From positions 24,862,001-24,926,000 of the forward strand of contig OZ231128.1 in NCBI GenBank assembly GCA_965153355.1: a DNA stretch of 64,000 nt. Reading direction: 5' to 3'. The translations under genes and the position numbers were made by a program. This document shows positions 44,269-56,148 of this stretch, one piece after another. The DNA comes from Flaccisagitta enflata (taxonomy: Eukaryota; Chaetognatha; Sagittoidea; Aphragmophora). The notes under the pieces are model-generated. The model ran no database searches. It had not been told where the DNA came from and was given only the letters and a program-made list of their open reading frames with translations. Positions within the stretch are counted from its first letter, which is position 1, and every line of letters begins with the position of its first letter.

Positions 44269-44310
44269 CTTGTTGTTGTTGTTCTTGTTGTTGTTGTTGT
44301 TCAAATATTC
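44095..44310. repeat. (TTG)n microsatellite upstream of TRPM exon 1
   Basis: A TTG trinucleotide array of about 210 bases with a few CTG or CTT changes. It lies 150-360 bases upstream of the minus-strand ATG and could be in the promoter or leader. Poly-Leu, poly-Cys and poly-Val frames are artefacts. Confidence 0.96.
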
Positions 44311-44642
44311 TACAATTTATCCCGACTCCTTCGCGACCAAGAATGTTCTTTACCCACTTTTGAAGACAGTCTGCTTTCCTTTTGAGTGACGAAAAAAAGT
44401 GACTGAAAATTCAATTTCCACTCTCAGTTTTCTTTTCCATATATGCGTTGATTCTTCCCAAGATCCCTCAATTCCGTTCATCTGGTCTTGCAGCTGAAAA
44501 CAATGAAAACTAAACAAAACACAAAACATGTTCTTCTGGGGAAGTGTCTCATCATTTGTGATTCTGAATAATTCTAAATCATTGTTATGTTTGGAAGAAA
44601 AAAAACGACACATATCCATATCGAAATAACCCAGTGCTATAT

Positions 44643-44790
44643 TCAATGGGGCACTTCAGACCATTCTTTCGCTATGGGCAATCTATACCCGTACTTATCG
44701 CCGTTGTCGTCGTAGATCGTTCCCATTTTCGTCGCCACGTCAGTCGAATTTGTGTCATTTTTGTCATGATTACCGAATAAGTCGAATAAA
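44643..44790 (-). CDS. Possible last coding exon of an unknown gene
   Basis: On the minus strand, an open stretch ends at TGA 44643-44645 and encodes an acidic, polar tail: HDKNDTNSTDVATKMG, then IYDDNGDKYGYRLPIAKEW, then SEVPH. Base composition is markedly more GC-rich than the flanks, as in the known exons. The start is uncertain. If real it belongs to a gene lying upstream of TRPM exon 1 on the same strand. I do not recognise it. Confidence 0.35.
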
Positions 44791-44799
44791 AAAAAGAAG

Positions 44800-45500
44800 A
44801 TCTTTGACATACATTTCATGAATTTCCACCTAATTCTTTTTCATTTCTTTCCCCACCTGTATATATAAGACAAACAAAGCCGGGGAAATTGAAATGACAA
44901 CTTTTTCTATTCAAAAGTCAACAAAGACAGTTTTATGCTTATGTTTACCGAATATTTGCTCCCGAGAGCCTTCCTGCTACGAGTGCGGAGTGTGAAGGAA
45001 GAATGGAAGAAGGGAAGCCGAACGTAATTACAACAAAACACGGTTTTGTTCACAATTAAGCAGAAAGTAGGGTATAGTCAGTAAGTTTACTATATTTTGC
45101 GGTTTCACCCTCGCTAACACACTTTGTTTTTTGTTTTTTTCATTTCATGATTAGTTATTAACAGTAAGCTTAGCGTTTAGTCATCCAGGCCACTCAGGCC
45201 ACTCAGGCCGCTCGATCATTGTATCCCATAAATTGAAGAATCTGCGAACTTCAAATCACTTATATCACTCATGTAAGAGAAAGATCAGTTGTAAAGTAGG
45301 TGAAATCTTAAGGGAACCCCATCCCCCCTTTGATGTAAATAATAAAATTTCGTTCATTATGAACAGTTTCAATAACAACTGATACAACAACGACATCGAT
45401 AACTACAACAACCACGACGACGATGACAACAATCACAACGATGACGACACCATTGCTGACGACGACGACGACGACGACAATAAGTCTTTTCAACGGAGGT
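44800..45500. other. No gene recognised
   Basis: AT-rich sequence with an ACAACGACGACG-type trinucleotide patch at 45380-45480. A TATATAAG sequence at about 44862 is the only promoter-like string and has no assigned gene. Confidence 0.35.
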
Positions 45501-45529
45501 CGGAATTCTCAACCATGCGATCGGGCTCT

Positions 45530-46680
45530 AGGAGGGGTTGCCTGGTGAACAACGGATTGCGTAGAAAATTCAGACACCCGTTTTTTGTCACGTTTTGCTA
45601 TTCCCCAATAGCATCAAAAACACTATAGTTACGATTTTTGCATATAACGACTTCGTTTCTGGTCGTTACGGTCTATCTAAAGCTATATAAAGCTATCAAA
45701 AGCTATCAAAAGCTATCAAAAGCTATCAAAAGCTATTTACAACTATTTGGAGCTATTTGAAGCTATTCAATGCTATTTAAAGCTAGTTAATAGACATGAA
45801 ACAAAATGTCTGTCTGTCTGTCTGTCTGTCTGTCTGACTGTCTGTCTGTCTGTCTGACTGTCTGGCTGTCTGTCTGTCTGGCTGTCTCACTGTATCTGTG
45901 TAGTTATCTCTCTATGAGAGACTGAGACCAAAACCGAGAGAATCGTTTCAGCATTTATGTTACGCTGATGTTATCGAATCTCATGTTAAGCATGTTGGAA
46001 AATGATTGATCTTTTTCAAACTTTAGTTATTTTCTATTAAAACATTCTTGATACAAGGAATATATAAACGCTAATATGTAAAAATTTTTAAGAATAAATA
46101 ATCAAAGTATATGAAACTAGAATTTGAATATGAAACCTTAAATATTAAAGGTTAAAAAAAAAGAAAAAAGAAAAACTGTATATCAAAAATTAAAAGTGGA
46201 ATAATCAAAAGTCAAAAAAGAAAAAAAAAATTAAAGAAAATTAACAACTAAAAAATGAAAAATGAAAAATAAGTGAAAAGTGAAAAATGAAAAAAAAATT
46301 GAAAAATGAAAAGTGAAAAATGAAAAGTGAAAAATGAAAAGTAAAAAATGAACAGTGAAAAGTAAAAAATAAAAAGTGAAAAGTAAAAAATGAAAAAAAA
46401 GTTGAAAAATAAAACATAAAAAATGAAAAATGAAAAATGAAAAATAAAAGAAATTATTATTAATGGTGAATATATTATATAACATTCTTTCTATCTTTAC
46501 TTTTTTTCAAATGATCACAAAAAATCCATAATGAGTAAAAATGGACAAAAAAGTGACAGCAATAACAACAACAATAACGCCTCCAATAACGCCATATAGA
46601 CGCCAAAATGGCGTTACGTTGCCATGGCGAATACCGGAAATGGCGTTACTACAAAAGTCGTTATGCAATGGGTTGCTGGT
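45530..46680 (-). mobile_element. Large dispersed element, copy B (inverted)
   Basis: Reverse complement of copy A at 25070-26545: ACCCGTTTTTTGTCACGTTT, ACGACTTCGTTTCTGGTCGT, a tandem AAGCTATCAA array, GTCT repeats (45808-45890), TCTCTCTATGAGAGACTGAG, an A-rich GAAAAATGAAAAG tract (46220-46450), and GCCATGGCGAATACCGGAAA. A sequence close to TTCACCAGCAACCC flanks both ends in the same direction. Confidence 0.8.
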
Positions 46681-47490
46681 GAATCCAGTAATAAACAGCT
46701 AGCAAGAGGGGAGGGTTGGAAGGGAGGAAGGGAAGGTAACAATGGATCCGGACAGAGGTGCCTCGAATGGTGGATCTGCGTAACTGCGTTGGCAGGCAGA
46801 ACGCTCCTTACTGTACGAAATTATGGGAAACTTCCATCCAACAACAACATTAACAACAACAACAACGACAACGACGACGACGGCCGCGGTAATACGGGCG
46901 CATTTCTCGTCTCAGATAACCGCGTTTTTAACAGGCCACTCAGACGCTCGCTACGTTTGTTCACTCACACTATCACCATGCTCATACGCTTGCTTGCTCC
47001 ATTCATAGGCTCGCTCACTCACTTAGCTCACTCTCACATGGGATGGTTAAAATTCATGAATAGGTCTCCACGTTATAAACGCGTTTAGCGGCAATAATCG
47101 CGTTTGTTGTCGTCACTAGAAACACGCCCCAGATGTTTGTCGAAGAAGTTCCGTTGCCGCGTCAAAATTTGTTTGTCTCCTAAATTCATTGGTTTTCCGA
47201 CGAAATTAAATTCATGATTTTGGAGAAGAGAAATTGATCATAATTGTGTTTGCGATAGTGACGTGTAGGTGACAAAAGTGCTCATGATAATGGTTAGCCT
47301 CTCAAGCAACCAGTTTACACGCCTTTGACGCAGGGGGCCTTATGGGCTAAAGAGTAGTGAACTTTGATTTAAAGAAAATGTAATGAACAATTGGACCGAT
47401 AAAAAAGCTCAAGAGGTGGGAAATACAGTTCATTGGTCCATTTGTTTGTCAATAGTAAAGGATAGTTGTGAGCACCAATGAAAGCTTGCA
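46680..47490. other. No gene recognised
   Basis: A plus-strand frame (46624-47088) has Asn/Asp repeats from an AACAAC tract and no domain. The segment 47045-47115 resembles 25030-25085 (AATCGCGTTTGTTGTCGTC). Otherwise plain. Confidence 0.35.
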
Positions 47491-48215
47491 AGGCTTTCAT
47501 CCTCTTTGGGCAGCGGCCCCGAAGGGGCCGATGACCTATGCTTTCACACAGGAAAAATTTCTCCTCCTCCTTCTCCTCCTTCTCTGTCCACCCCCTTCAA
47601 AGCTCACATTCTAGCCTTGAGGCTCAAATCCTAGCCTATAGGCCCAAATCCTAGTCTCGAGGCCCATATTCTAGCCTCAAGGCCCAAATCCTAGCCTGAA
47701 GGCTCAAATCCTAACCTCAAGTCTCACATCCCAACCTCGAGGCTTACATCTCAACTTTGAGGCTCAAATCCTAGCCTAGAACCTCAAATCCCAGCCCAGA
47801 GACGCAAATCCTAGCATTGAGGCTCAAATCCCAAACTTGAAGCTCAAATCCCAGCCTCAAGGCACAAATTCTAGCTTCAGGGCTAAAATCCCAGCTTCGA
47901 GGCTCAAATCCCAGCCTCCAGGCTCAAATCCCAGCCTTTAGGCTCAAATCCCAACATCGAGGCTCAAATCCTAGCCTCAAGGCTCAAATCCCAGCCACAG
48001 ACTCACATCCCAACCTCGAGGCTCAAATCCCACCCTCAAGGCTGAAATCCCAAATCCCAACCTTGAGGCTAAAATCCCATTATTGATGCCCACTTTCAAT
48101 GCTAGATCTTCAAAAAATTACTGAGCATAGGTCATCACCATTACACACCCATATACTCACATAGGGGCAACGGGTACCGCTGACCATCTGACGCTTTTGC
48201 GACTATTAAAATTCT
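47490..48215. mobile_element. Minisatellite-cored element, well-preserved copy
   Basis: GGGCAGCGGCCCCGAAGGGG and CCGATGACCTATGCTTTCAC, CTCCTTCT tracts, then about 24 units of GAGGCTCAAATCCCAGCCT, CATAGGTCATC, and the end GGGGCAACGGGTACCGCTGA plus ACGCTTTTGCGAC. Confidence 0.8.
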
Positions 48216-48379
48216 GACCTGCTTTTGTAAGGGCAATATTGTTTCAACTTTCATTGGTCACGCTCGAGTTGGAGAGTGTGAAAAGGCGTTATTTTTTTAG
48301 ATACCTTGCGTGTGTGTATTTGGAGAGGGGGTTTGGTTAGGGGGGTTTGGAGGCAAGGACGGGTGGAAAGGAGCGCGAG

Positions 48380-49055
48380 CGCATAACCTCAACAGGTCGC
48401 CCAAGGGCAATATGTGGTCAGCGATACCCGTTGCCCTGCTTTGAGTGATTGTGAATTGGAGTGAGGGGAAGCAGGGCAGCGGCCCCGAAGGGGACGAAGT
48501 CCTGTAGAACACAGGGGGACTTTCGTTCGTCCTGCCTGAAGACGTGGATGAAATGCGATAGAGGGCTGACGGAAGGCCTTCAAGAGCCTAAACTGAGGTC
48601 TAAGAAGGCTGATCTCAGAAGCTTGGGAGGGCTGACTTAAGAGAGCTGGATTAAGGCTTGAAAGGTAAGAGGACAGATTTGAAGCCTGAGAGCAATAAAT
48701 TGAGGCTTAGATAGCTGATTTGAGGCCTGTGAGGCCTAGTTTGTGGCCTGAGAGGCCAGGTTTGAGGCCTGAGGATTTGAATTTGAGGCCTAAGAAGCCT
48801 AATTCTAGGCCTGAGGGGCCAGGTTTGAGGCCTGAGAGGTTGGATTTGAGGCTTGAGAGGCTGGATTTGAGGCCTGAGAGGCCGGATTTGAGGCCTGAGA
48901 GGCCAGATTTGAAGTCTCAGAGGCCTGAGGAGCCTGATGGGGGGACGCACGGATGGACGGACGAACGAACGGACGGACGGATGGACGAACGAAAGTTCCC
49001 CTGTGTTCTACAGGACTTCGTCCCCTTCGGGGCGGCTGCCCAAAAAGCGACTTTA
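48380..49055. mobile_element. Minisatellite-cored foldback with GGGGACGAAGTCC arms
   Basis: GGTCGCCCAAGGGCAATATG, CCCGTTGCCCTGC, and CCCCGAAGGGGACGAAGTCC with GTAGAACACAGGGG at 48480-48518 face their complement at 48990-49040. Between lie GAGGGCTGA units and a 21-bp array (GGCCTGAGAGGCTGGATTTG, 48720-48930), then a GACGGACG run. Confidence 0.8.
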
Positions 49056-49059
49056 GACC

Positions 49060-49500
49060 ACTACTCTAGACAAATGGACCAGCGGACTGATGAACTGACG
49101 AAAAAATGGACCGCCGAACCAATAGGCCAATGGACCACCAAAAAAGTAGCTCTTAGAGTTTAGTGTCCGTGACTTAAAAAATGGTTAAACAGCATTTTGG
49201 TGATCCTGCAGAAGAATGATAACAATCCTAGAATTCGTTGACACAACGATGTGTACGTTTTCTGGACATCAGGGACACAATATTGACAGGACGTCAAGGA
49301 AATATTCACTATAAACGGAAGTGAAACGAAAAGGGGATTTGTGGTCAAATTGTTGGCATTACTGCCTTAAATGTCACCATATCGCGGTTAAGGCCGTTTG
49401 AACATCAAGGTGGATCCTTGACAGAGCGCGATTTGCCTTGGCAGTTGATGATTCTGTTTCGCAATGAATGGATTTAACGGATAAGAAATCCAATCCCCAT
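49060..49500. other. Decayed element end and plain DNA
   Basis: 49075-49182 has diverged GACC motifs and GAGTTTAGTGTCCGTGACTT, a decayed hairpin-family end. 49185-49500 shows no recognised feature. Confidence 0.4.
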
Positions 49501-49574
49501 TGATTTTAAACTCGATACTCAATACTCAAGAACGCGAACGAAAGTCTAGGAAAGAGAGAAAGACAGACAGACAG

Positions 49575-50375
<801 letters not shown>

Positions 50376-50629
50376 AATTTTTTAAGCTAGGGTAAGAGTT
50401 TTTGTTCACAAAGCAGGCTCAAACCCATCCTTTAGATCATTGATCTATTCACAAAGCTTTTTGTGATTGTGTTTTGTCTGGTTGATTGCCTTTTTTTCTC
50501 TGGGCATCTTTTCGGTTTGTTCCACTCTCTACATGTGTTTCTCTGTTTGTTCTTTGTTTGCCCGTCTCTTTCTCTCTTTCTCTCTCTCTTTCTCTCTCCC
50601 ATTTTCATTTTCTCTCTCCCCTTCTCTCA

Positions 50630-50835
50630 TGTAACACAGGGTTACAATATCGTTGCAAACAAGTGGACAGAGGGATACAACCCCCATCCACACCCCAACC
50701 TCAACCCCTAGACACAAGCATCTAGAAGCTTGTTTTTCCACTTTTTCACTTGGACGGACAGACGGACCAACAGACCAATGGATGGACTGACGGACAAAGC
50801 CTCTCATTGCGTCCAGAGTTGAAATGAGAGAGTCT
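50630..50835 (+). mobile_element. Dispersed element relic (CACAGGGTTACAATATCGTT)
   Basis: It resembles 29118-29345: GGTTACAATATCGTTGCAAA, CATCCACACCCCAACC, TTGTTTTTCCACTTTTTCAC and a GACGGACC run with GACAAAGCCTCTC. The terminal hairpin is absent. Confidence 0.5.
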
Positions 50836-50894
50836 GTGCTGCCAGGATACACAATCATCACCTGGGACATTTCAATATTCAAATAGACTTCAAC

Positions 50895-51192
50895 TAACTC
50901 AATTCCTTGTTTTGGGGAAATATGCGAAAAATGCGAAAAATGCGAAAAAATATAAAAAGATTTAAAAAATCATAGCTCCAAAACTATCGATCGCACAGGA
51001 TTCTGCTTGGCATCATCTGAAAAGGGGGAATCAGTTCTTTCTCAGCTATTAATTTCATGCGTAGTCCCATTCTGCCCCCAAAATGCACCAACTTGCTCAA
51101 ATGCCTCTTAAAACAAAAGGAAAAGCATTTTCCTCTGCAGGACTCAAAAAGACCGAATGGACTTCGTCTCTTCGACTTTTTTCCAAATGAAT
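50895..51192 (+). repeat. Dispersed repeat ending TTCGACTTTTTTCCAAA, copy 2
   Basis: AAATATGCGAAAAATGCGAA, ATCATAGCTCC, TTCTGCTTGGC, TCATGCGTAGTCCCATTCTG, and GACTTCGTCTCTTCGAC, in the same order and spacing as copies at 29945, 54120 and 54540. Confidence 0.85.
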
Positions 51193-51372
51193 GTCTTAAG
51201 GGTTTCTACTGGGGTCTTTGTCATAAAAAGACCATTTACAGTAAGCCATTTTAAGCTCAACCTTATAAAGTAAGAACCTTTATAAAGCAAGGCTATCTAA
51301 TTTGTAGTATGGTAAAGTCTATAGTAATGATAATGATAGAGTTAAAAAACATCTCGTGACCATACTCAGGGT

Positions 51373-51558
51373 TTGCAAAGACCAGAACGAAAATCATTTG
51401 CGAAAGCGTTCCTATTGATTCTGAAGGAGGAAATCGTGCCATACCCGAAAAATAAACTTCGTTATATTGACTCTCTAGCTAGATACAGTACGGTGGGAGC
51501 AATAAGGGCAATACAAAGAGGGTCTTCTATATTCTTACTGTTTGAAGAAAAAACCTAA
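51373..51558 (+). CDS. Short open frame, possibly a coding remnant
   Basis: A 61-codon frame ending in TAA; the product is mixed in composition (KAFLLILKEEIVPYPKNKLR, then YIDSLARYS). It is not low complexity and could be a last exon, but no splice site or family is recognised. A chance frame is equally likely. Confidence 0.2.
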   Translation: MQRPERKSFAKAFLLILKEEIVPYPKNKLRYIDSLARYSTVGAIRAIQRGSSIFLLFEEKT

Positions 51559-51659
51559 AGCTTTAGTTTTTCTGAAAGCTGATGGTCCAAGGTATTGAGT
51601 GAACATAAAATTCCACACCAAGTGATTCAAAACAAAACTGACAATGATCTTATTTAGTT

Positions 51660-51770
51660 GCATACTGTGCGACAGCTCTGTTGGTAGAGTGCTGAACTTG
51701 GAAAGAATAATTTCTTCTCTTCAGAGTCACAAGTTCAATTACAGAGAGGTGTTGCACTTTTTTTTCTTTT
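51660..51770 (+). other. tRNA-like sequence (degenerate)
   Basis: CAGCTCTGTTGGTAGAGTGC resembles a tRNA D-arm/A box, and CACAAGTTCAATTAC a weak B box. The stems do not pair as a functional tRNA. A SINE head or tRNA relic is more likely. Confidence 0.4.
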
Positions 51771-51859
51771 TGGTCAACAGTTACAGCTAGAGGTATAAAA
51801 CTATATTCACTCAAAGCTCTTGCCCACAAGCTTTCAGAAAAACCATAGTTCAAGCTACT

Positions 51860-52310
51860 TCATTAAGATAGTGCAGCAGGAAATAACCCTCCATCTGAGG
51901 TTCTCATTGCTCCTATGGTACTGTAGCTGTCATTGAAACACATTGAGCACTGGAGAGGGCTGCACTATTTAATGACAAAGATGAAGCAAATGGATTATTG
52001 GAAGGGTTGGAATCAAGGCGAGATCACGTCCAACTCTTTTATTTGTTTGCGATTTAGTTGACATAATTACGAAACCAATCGGAAAACATTTTAAACCTCG
52101 TTTGAACAAAACAGTCATTGCTCAAAATCTACACAATAACACCCAAACTTAGAGAATCTATCATGAGGTGCAATACACAACCAAGAATTGGTCACTGAAA
52201 GGTGGGCAGGAGCAGAAATTTGCGAGGGCAGGGGCAGGATGTGGGTGGGCTGGCGCAGTAGCGCTGTAACGTGACTGGGCAGGGGCTGTAATGCACAAAA
52301 ATCATTACCA
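51860..52310. other. Plain DNA with a GGGCAGGGGC-type patch
   Basis: GGTGGGCAGGAGCAG, GGGCAGGGGCAGGA and TGGGCAGGGGCTGTAATG at 52200-52290 match the module that follows GGCCGGATACA in the hairpin family. Nothing else seen. Confidence 0.4.
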
Positions 52311-52314
52311 TATT

Positions 52315-53200
52315 TCTCCTAATTAGCACCCCAGGCGCTTACAAAATCACAAATTTACATTGCCATTTTAGCCCTTTAAAGGGCTTGCCCTTTAACACTA
52401 TTGATCATATTTTTTCAAGAGAAATACAGAATCAGAAAGAAAGTCAAAAGAGAAAGATAAACAACGCACTATCTACAGTACCTTCCGAGCAAACCCGGCT
52501 AAAACTGGAGGATTAATTTTTGTTACTTTAATTTCATTTCCCAAACTTCATTTTTTGTACATAACTTAATTAAAAGATACTTAATTCCTTGAACATATTT
52601 GGCTGTCAAAAAAAATAACTCGTGAAATCAAAGTGCATGAAGACATCAATATTGAGTGTTCTAACCCAGACCATTGGATTTGGCAGAAAATTTTACCTAT
52701 CCTAGACTACAAGAACAGCTCAGTCAGATAATTATTTCAGATTTTACAGCCATTTAAAGTTTTTAAGGACAATTGTCTCAAAATAATTTAGGACAATTGT
52801 CCTTAAAAACTTTAAATGGCCATAAAATCTGAAATAATTGTCTGACTGAGCTGTTCTTGTAGTCTAGGATAGGTAAAATTTTCTAAATCAATGGTTAATT
52901 AAGAAAATGATGTCTTATCACTTTTTCATGAGATGTGCGACAACAAATATGTTCAAGGAATTAAGTATCTTTTAATTAAGTTTGATGCAAAAAATGAAGT
53001 TTGGGAAATGAAATTAAAGTAACAAAAATTAATCCTCCAGTTTTAACCGGGTTTGCTCGGAAGGTACTGTATCTTCAAACTTTATTTTTCTTGGTTTTTT
53101 ATTCTTGTTAGCAGAAAATTCTGAAAATTAAGGAAAGGATTTTGTTTTTCAAAAAGAAAGGTGGGCGCTAATTAGTGAGGGGCGCTAATAAGAAGAAAAT
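52315..53200. mobile_element. Outer element with CTAATTAGCGCCCC-type ends
   Basis: CTCCTAATTAGCACCCCAGG at the left and GGGCGCTAATTAGTGAGGGG near the right are inverted relative to each other and match the ends of 58110-58505. It encloses the 594-bp palindrome. Confidence 0.6.
52476..53069. mobile_element. 594-bp near-complete palindrome with TA target duplication
   Basis: CAGTACCTTCCGAGCAAACC and its complement begin arms of about 290 bases that pair almost to the centre (AATAATTTAGGACAATTGTC). TA flanks both ends (52474-52475 and 53070-53071). It is non-coding and typical of a foldback MITE. Confidence 0.92.
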
Positions 53201-53214
53201 TTTGTGTTACTTAC

Positions 53215-53590
53215 GTATACATACCTACCTATGCACATCCTTTTAGAGAGTTGCTTAGCCAGGGACTAAAAATAAACTTGCATGCACTACAGCGATACTT
53301 TCTTTATAGGCGGGTGCAAGTTTATAAACGAACAAGTTTATAAACAAACAAGGCCAATAGGCCAATAAGCAGTCACTTTTTGGGTAGGCAGGAGCAATAT
53401 TGTGAGTGGACAGGGGCAGTAATGTGGGTGGGCTGGGGCTGTATTGTGGATGGGCAGGGGCTTTAATGATGAGAAATCGCTCTTTCGGCCAATTTTGCGT
53501 CATATTAAATTTTGTGTTACGGATCTTCATTCCTTCATTCATTCCTTCACAGCCTCTCATAGAATCGCTTAGCAAGCGACTTAAAAAAAG
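53215..53590 (+). mobile_element. Hairpin-family fragments
   Basis: Degraded end at 53242-53272 (GAGAGTTGCTTAGCCAGGGA). ACAAGGCCAATAGGCC and repeated GGGCAGGGGC patches at 53345-53465. A hairpin with stem TCGCTT, loop AGC, stem AAGCGA at 53565-53580, followed by CTTAAAAAAA. Confidence 0.55.
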
Positions 53591-53739
53591 GGAGACTTCT
53601 CATTCATGTCTCAAACCGAGGGATGCATAACTAGCCTGTGCATTCATTTGTTGCTAAACTATCCTAGCATTCTCTTTAAATCTTTTAAAAGTTATAAAAG
53701 AAAATATCTGTTTATAGTTAGCAATACAATAATCTATAC

Positions 53740-53790
53740 CAATAAAGGCGGCTAATCGCCGTAGGAAAAAAGTTGTAAATGCTGAGAGAA

Positions 53791-53839
<49 letters not shown>

Positions 53840-54055
53840 AACAGATGGACAGACAGAGGAGATATAGACAGACGGACAGACAGACGGACGGACAGACAAA
53901 AAGATGGACAGACTGTGAGAGAATGAGAGAGACAGAGAGAATGCTTGTTTTTCCACTTTTGACTTGATCACCATGGACAGACTGATGGACCAACGGAAGG
54001 ACTGACAAACAGATGGACAAAGCCTCTTATCGATTCCACGACTAAAAGAGTGAGA
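53740..54055 (+). mobile_element. AAGGCGGCTAATCGCCGTAG element with GA and GACA microsatellites
   Basis: Same start and microsatellite content as 29615-29930, followed by a GACAGACGGACGG run and TTATCGATTCCACGACTAAA. The shared order shows that the microsatellites travel with the element. Confidence 0.65.
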
Positions 54056-54114
54056 GACTTTGCTGCCAGCATGCACAATCATCATCTGGGACAACTTGAA
54101 GTTGAAATAGACTT

Positions 54115-54400
54115 CAATAAATTAATTCCTCATTTTTGAGGAAAAACGCGAAAAATGCGAAAAAATAAAAAAAGATTCAGAAAATCATAGCTCCGAAACT
54201 ATCAAACACACAGAATTCTGCTTGGCGTCATCTGAAAAAGGAGATTTAGCTTTTTCTTAGCTATTAATTTGCGTAGACCCATTTGGCCCCCAAAATTGAC
54301 CAACTTTCTCAAACTACTCATGAGAAAAAGGAAAAATCAATCTCCGCTGTAGGTCTCAAAAAGCCGAAGGTATTCTTCGACTTTTTTCCAAATCATTTCG
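54115..54400 (+). repeat. Dispersed repeat ending TTCGACTTTTTTCCAAA, copy 3
   Basis: AAAAACGCGAAAAATGCGAA, ATCATAGCTCCGAAAC, TCTGCTTGGCGTCATCTG and TTCTTCGACTTTTTTCC; more diverged than copies 1 and 2. A GACAGACTGACAGACTG run follows at 54440-54475. Confidence 0.8.
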
Positions 54401-54489
54401 GACAGGTGGACAGAAGCATCCAACCCCCTACCAGTCAGACGGGCAGACAGACTGACAGACTGATGGATCGACTGATTTGAAATGAGAGC

Positions 54490-54845
54490 AAGACTGTGCT
54501 GCCAGGACGCACAATCATCACCTGGGACATTTCAAAGTTCAAATAAACCTCAATCAACTTTATTCCTCGTTTTTGGTAAAAATAAAAAAAATGCAAAAAA
54601 AAAAAAAAAAAAGATCTAAAAAATCATAGCTTCAAAACTATCGATCACACAGAAATCTGCTTGGCGTTATCTGAAAGAGGAGAATTAGATCTTTCTTAGC
54701 TATTAATTTCATGCGTAGTACCATTTGGCCCCAAAAGCTTACCAACTTCCCCAAACGCTTCATGAGAAAAAGGGAAATCCAAAAAACTCTGCAGGACTCA
54801 AAAAGACCGAAGGGACTTCGTCTCTTCGACTTTTTTCCAAACTAC
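54490..54845 (+). repeat. Dispersed repeat ending TTCGACTTTTTTCCAAA, copy 4
   Basis: TGTGCTGCCAGGACGCACAA, ATCATAGCTTCAAAACTATC, GACTTCGTCTCTTCGAC. The start resembles 50835-50885 as well. Confidence 0.8.
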
Positions 54846-54849
54846 ATGT

Positions 54850-55415
54850 ACAACTATTTTGTGCCTAGACTGTCAATTTCTTATCCAGCAAGGTGCAAAT
54901 GCTCGTTCCTGATATCGTAAACCATTATGTTACGAACCGCCATCGCAAGCGCCGGTAGTAAAACAATTTGAAGAGCTTGGATTTTATCCTTTATTTCATT
55001 ACAAACTCACGCAATATTGAAATTTGTCTTCATTTTTCTGATTTCACATACTATTACTTTTGTCTCCTTATATAAGAAGAAATCGAGCAAACAATACTTA
55101 AAATGAAGTTTAACTTAAGTGTAGTAACATTGGAGTACTATCCTTGGGCCTTCAAAAGAAAGGTATATTTTCATGAACATATCTGTACCAAATTGAGGTA
55201 GATATGGATTTAAAAATAAGGAACGGTGATCTGCAACTTTTTTTTTTTCTGCCGAGGAAAATCATCATTTTTAAGATTGTGCTATGGGTACTTTGTGAGC
55301 GGAAATGAAAATGGTACACAGCAGAATCTGGTGAAAGTAATACGTTATGAAATATTGATGCAAAAACACACTGACACATATTACAAAGTCATACTCTTGT
55401 ATTTTCCGAATATTT
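54850..55415. other. AT-rich DNA, nothing recognised
   Basis: Short frames only, no array, no inverted repeat noticed. Confidence 0.4.
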
Positions 55416-55422
55416 GATAGTA

Positions 55423-56062
55423 ACGGGTGGTCAAAAAAAAAGTGACTAAGCTAGTCACTAAAAGAGAAGTTTGAAAAACAAGTCTGAAATTTTTTTTGTT
55501 AGTTGATATTTTGAAAATGAAGTAAAGTATATAAAAGAAATTAATTTTTTTAATTTTCTTAAATAACTACATAAATAAAAAAAAGTAAAATGTTTCTATA
55601 AATCAGGAATAACATAGATAATCAGCTGTTTTTAAGAAACACACATGTTAATTAGATCCGGTCTGAAATAAACACAATTATTTATAAGCCACCAAGCTTT
55701 GGTTTAAAAGATTTGAATAAAAAAGAAATGAATGTTTATCAGAAGTATTTTTTGTTCTGTTGTATGTTTGTATTTCCATGATTTTTGTTAGGTTTTTTAC
55801 AAGCTTTTGAGTCATCCTTAACTATGAATAGTAAATCGACACAAAAATTTTCATTTTCATATGAAAAATTATTACAAAAATCAAGGCGGTCCAAAATCAA
55901 ATAAAGTTTATTGTAAAAAGCTTGAAATTCATAAAAAAAAAATTGCAATAATATCAAAAATTCTCCTGTCCCATATCTTTTTGGCTAAAAAAAGATTTTG
56001 CTTCATACATTTTTTTGAAAAAGATATGAGAAAAAAAAGTCACTTTTTTTCTGACCACCCGT
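55423..56062. mobile_element. 640-bp inverted-repeat element with TA target duplication
   Basis: ACGGGTGGTCA and its complement at the right end, followed inward by A-runs and AGTGACT, are flanked by TA at 55421-55422 and 56063-56064. The interior is very AT-rich and has no intact transposase. It lies just upstream of the first recognised receptor exon. Confidence 0.82.
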
Positions 56063-56148
56063 TATTGCATTGGTATAATGTAGTTTACAAAAATGCTGTA
56101 TAGCTCAGGCCTGCTTATAATGATTCCCATTTTCTTTTCATCATTGAG

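Noticed and set aside
43990-44390. Poly-Cys, poly-Leu and poly-Val proteins
   Set aside because: Three frames of the same TTG trinucleotide array.
46624-47088. 154-codon plus-strand frame as a gene
   Set aside because: It starts in a dispersed element, crosses an AAC/GAC trinucleotide tract and has no recognisable domain or codon signature.
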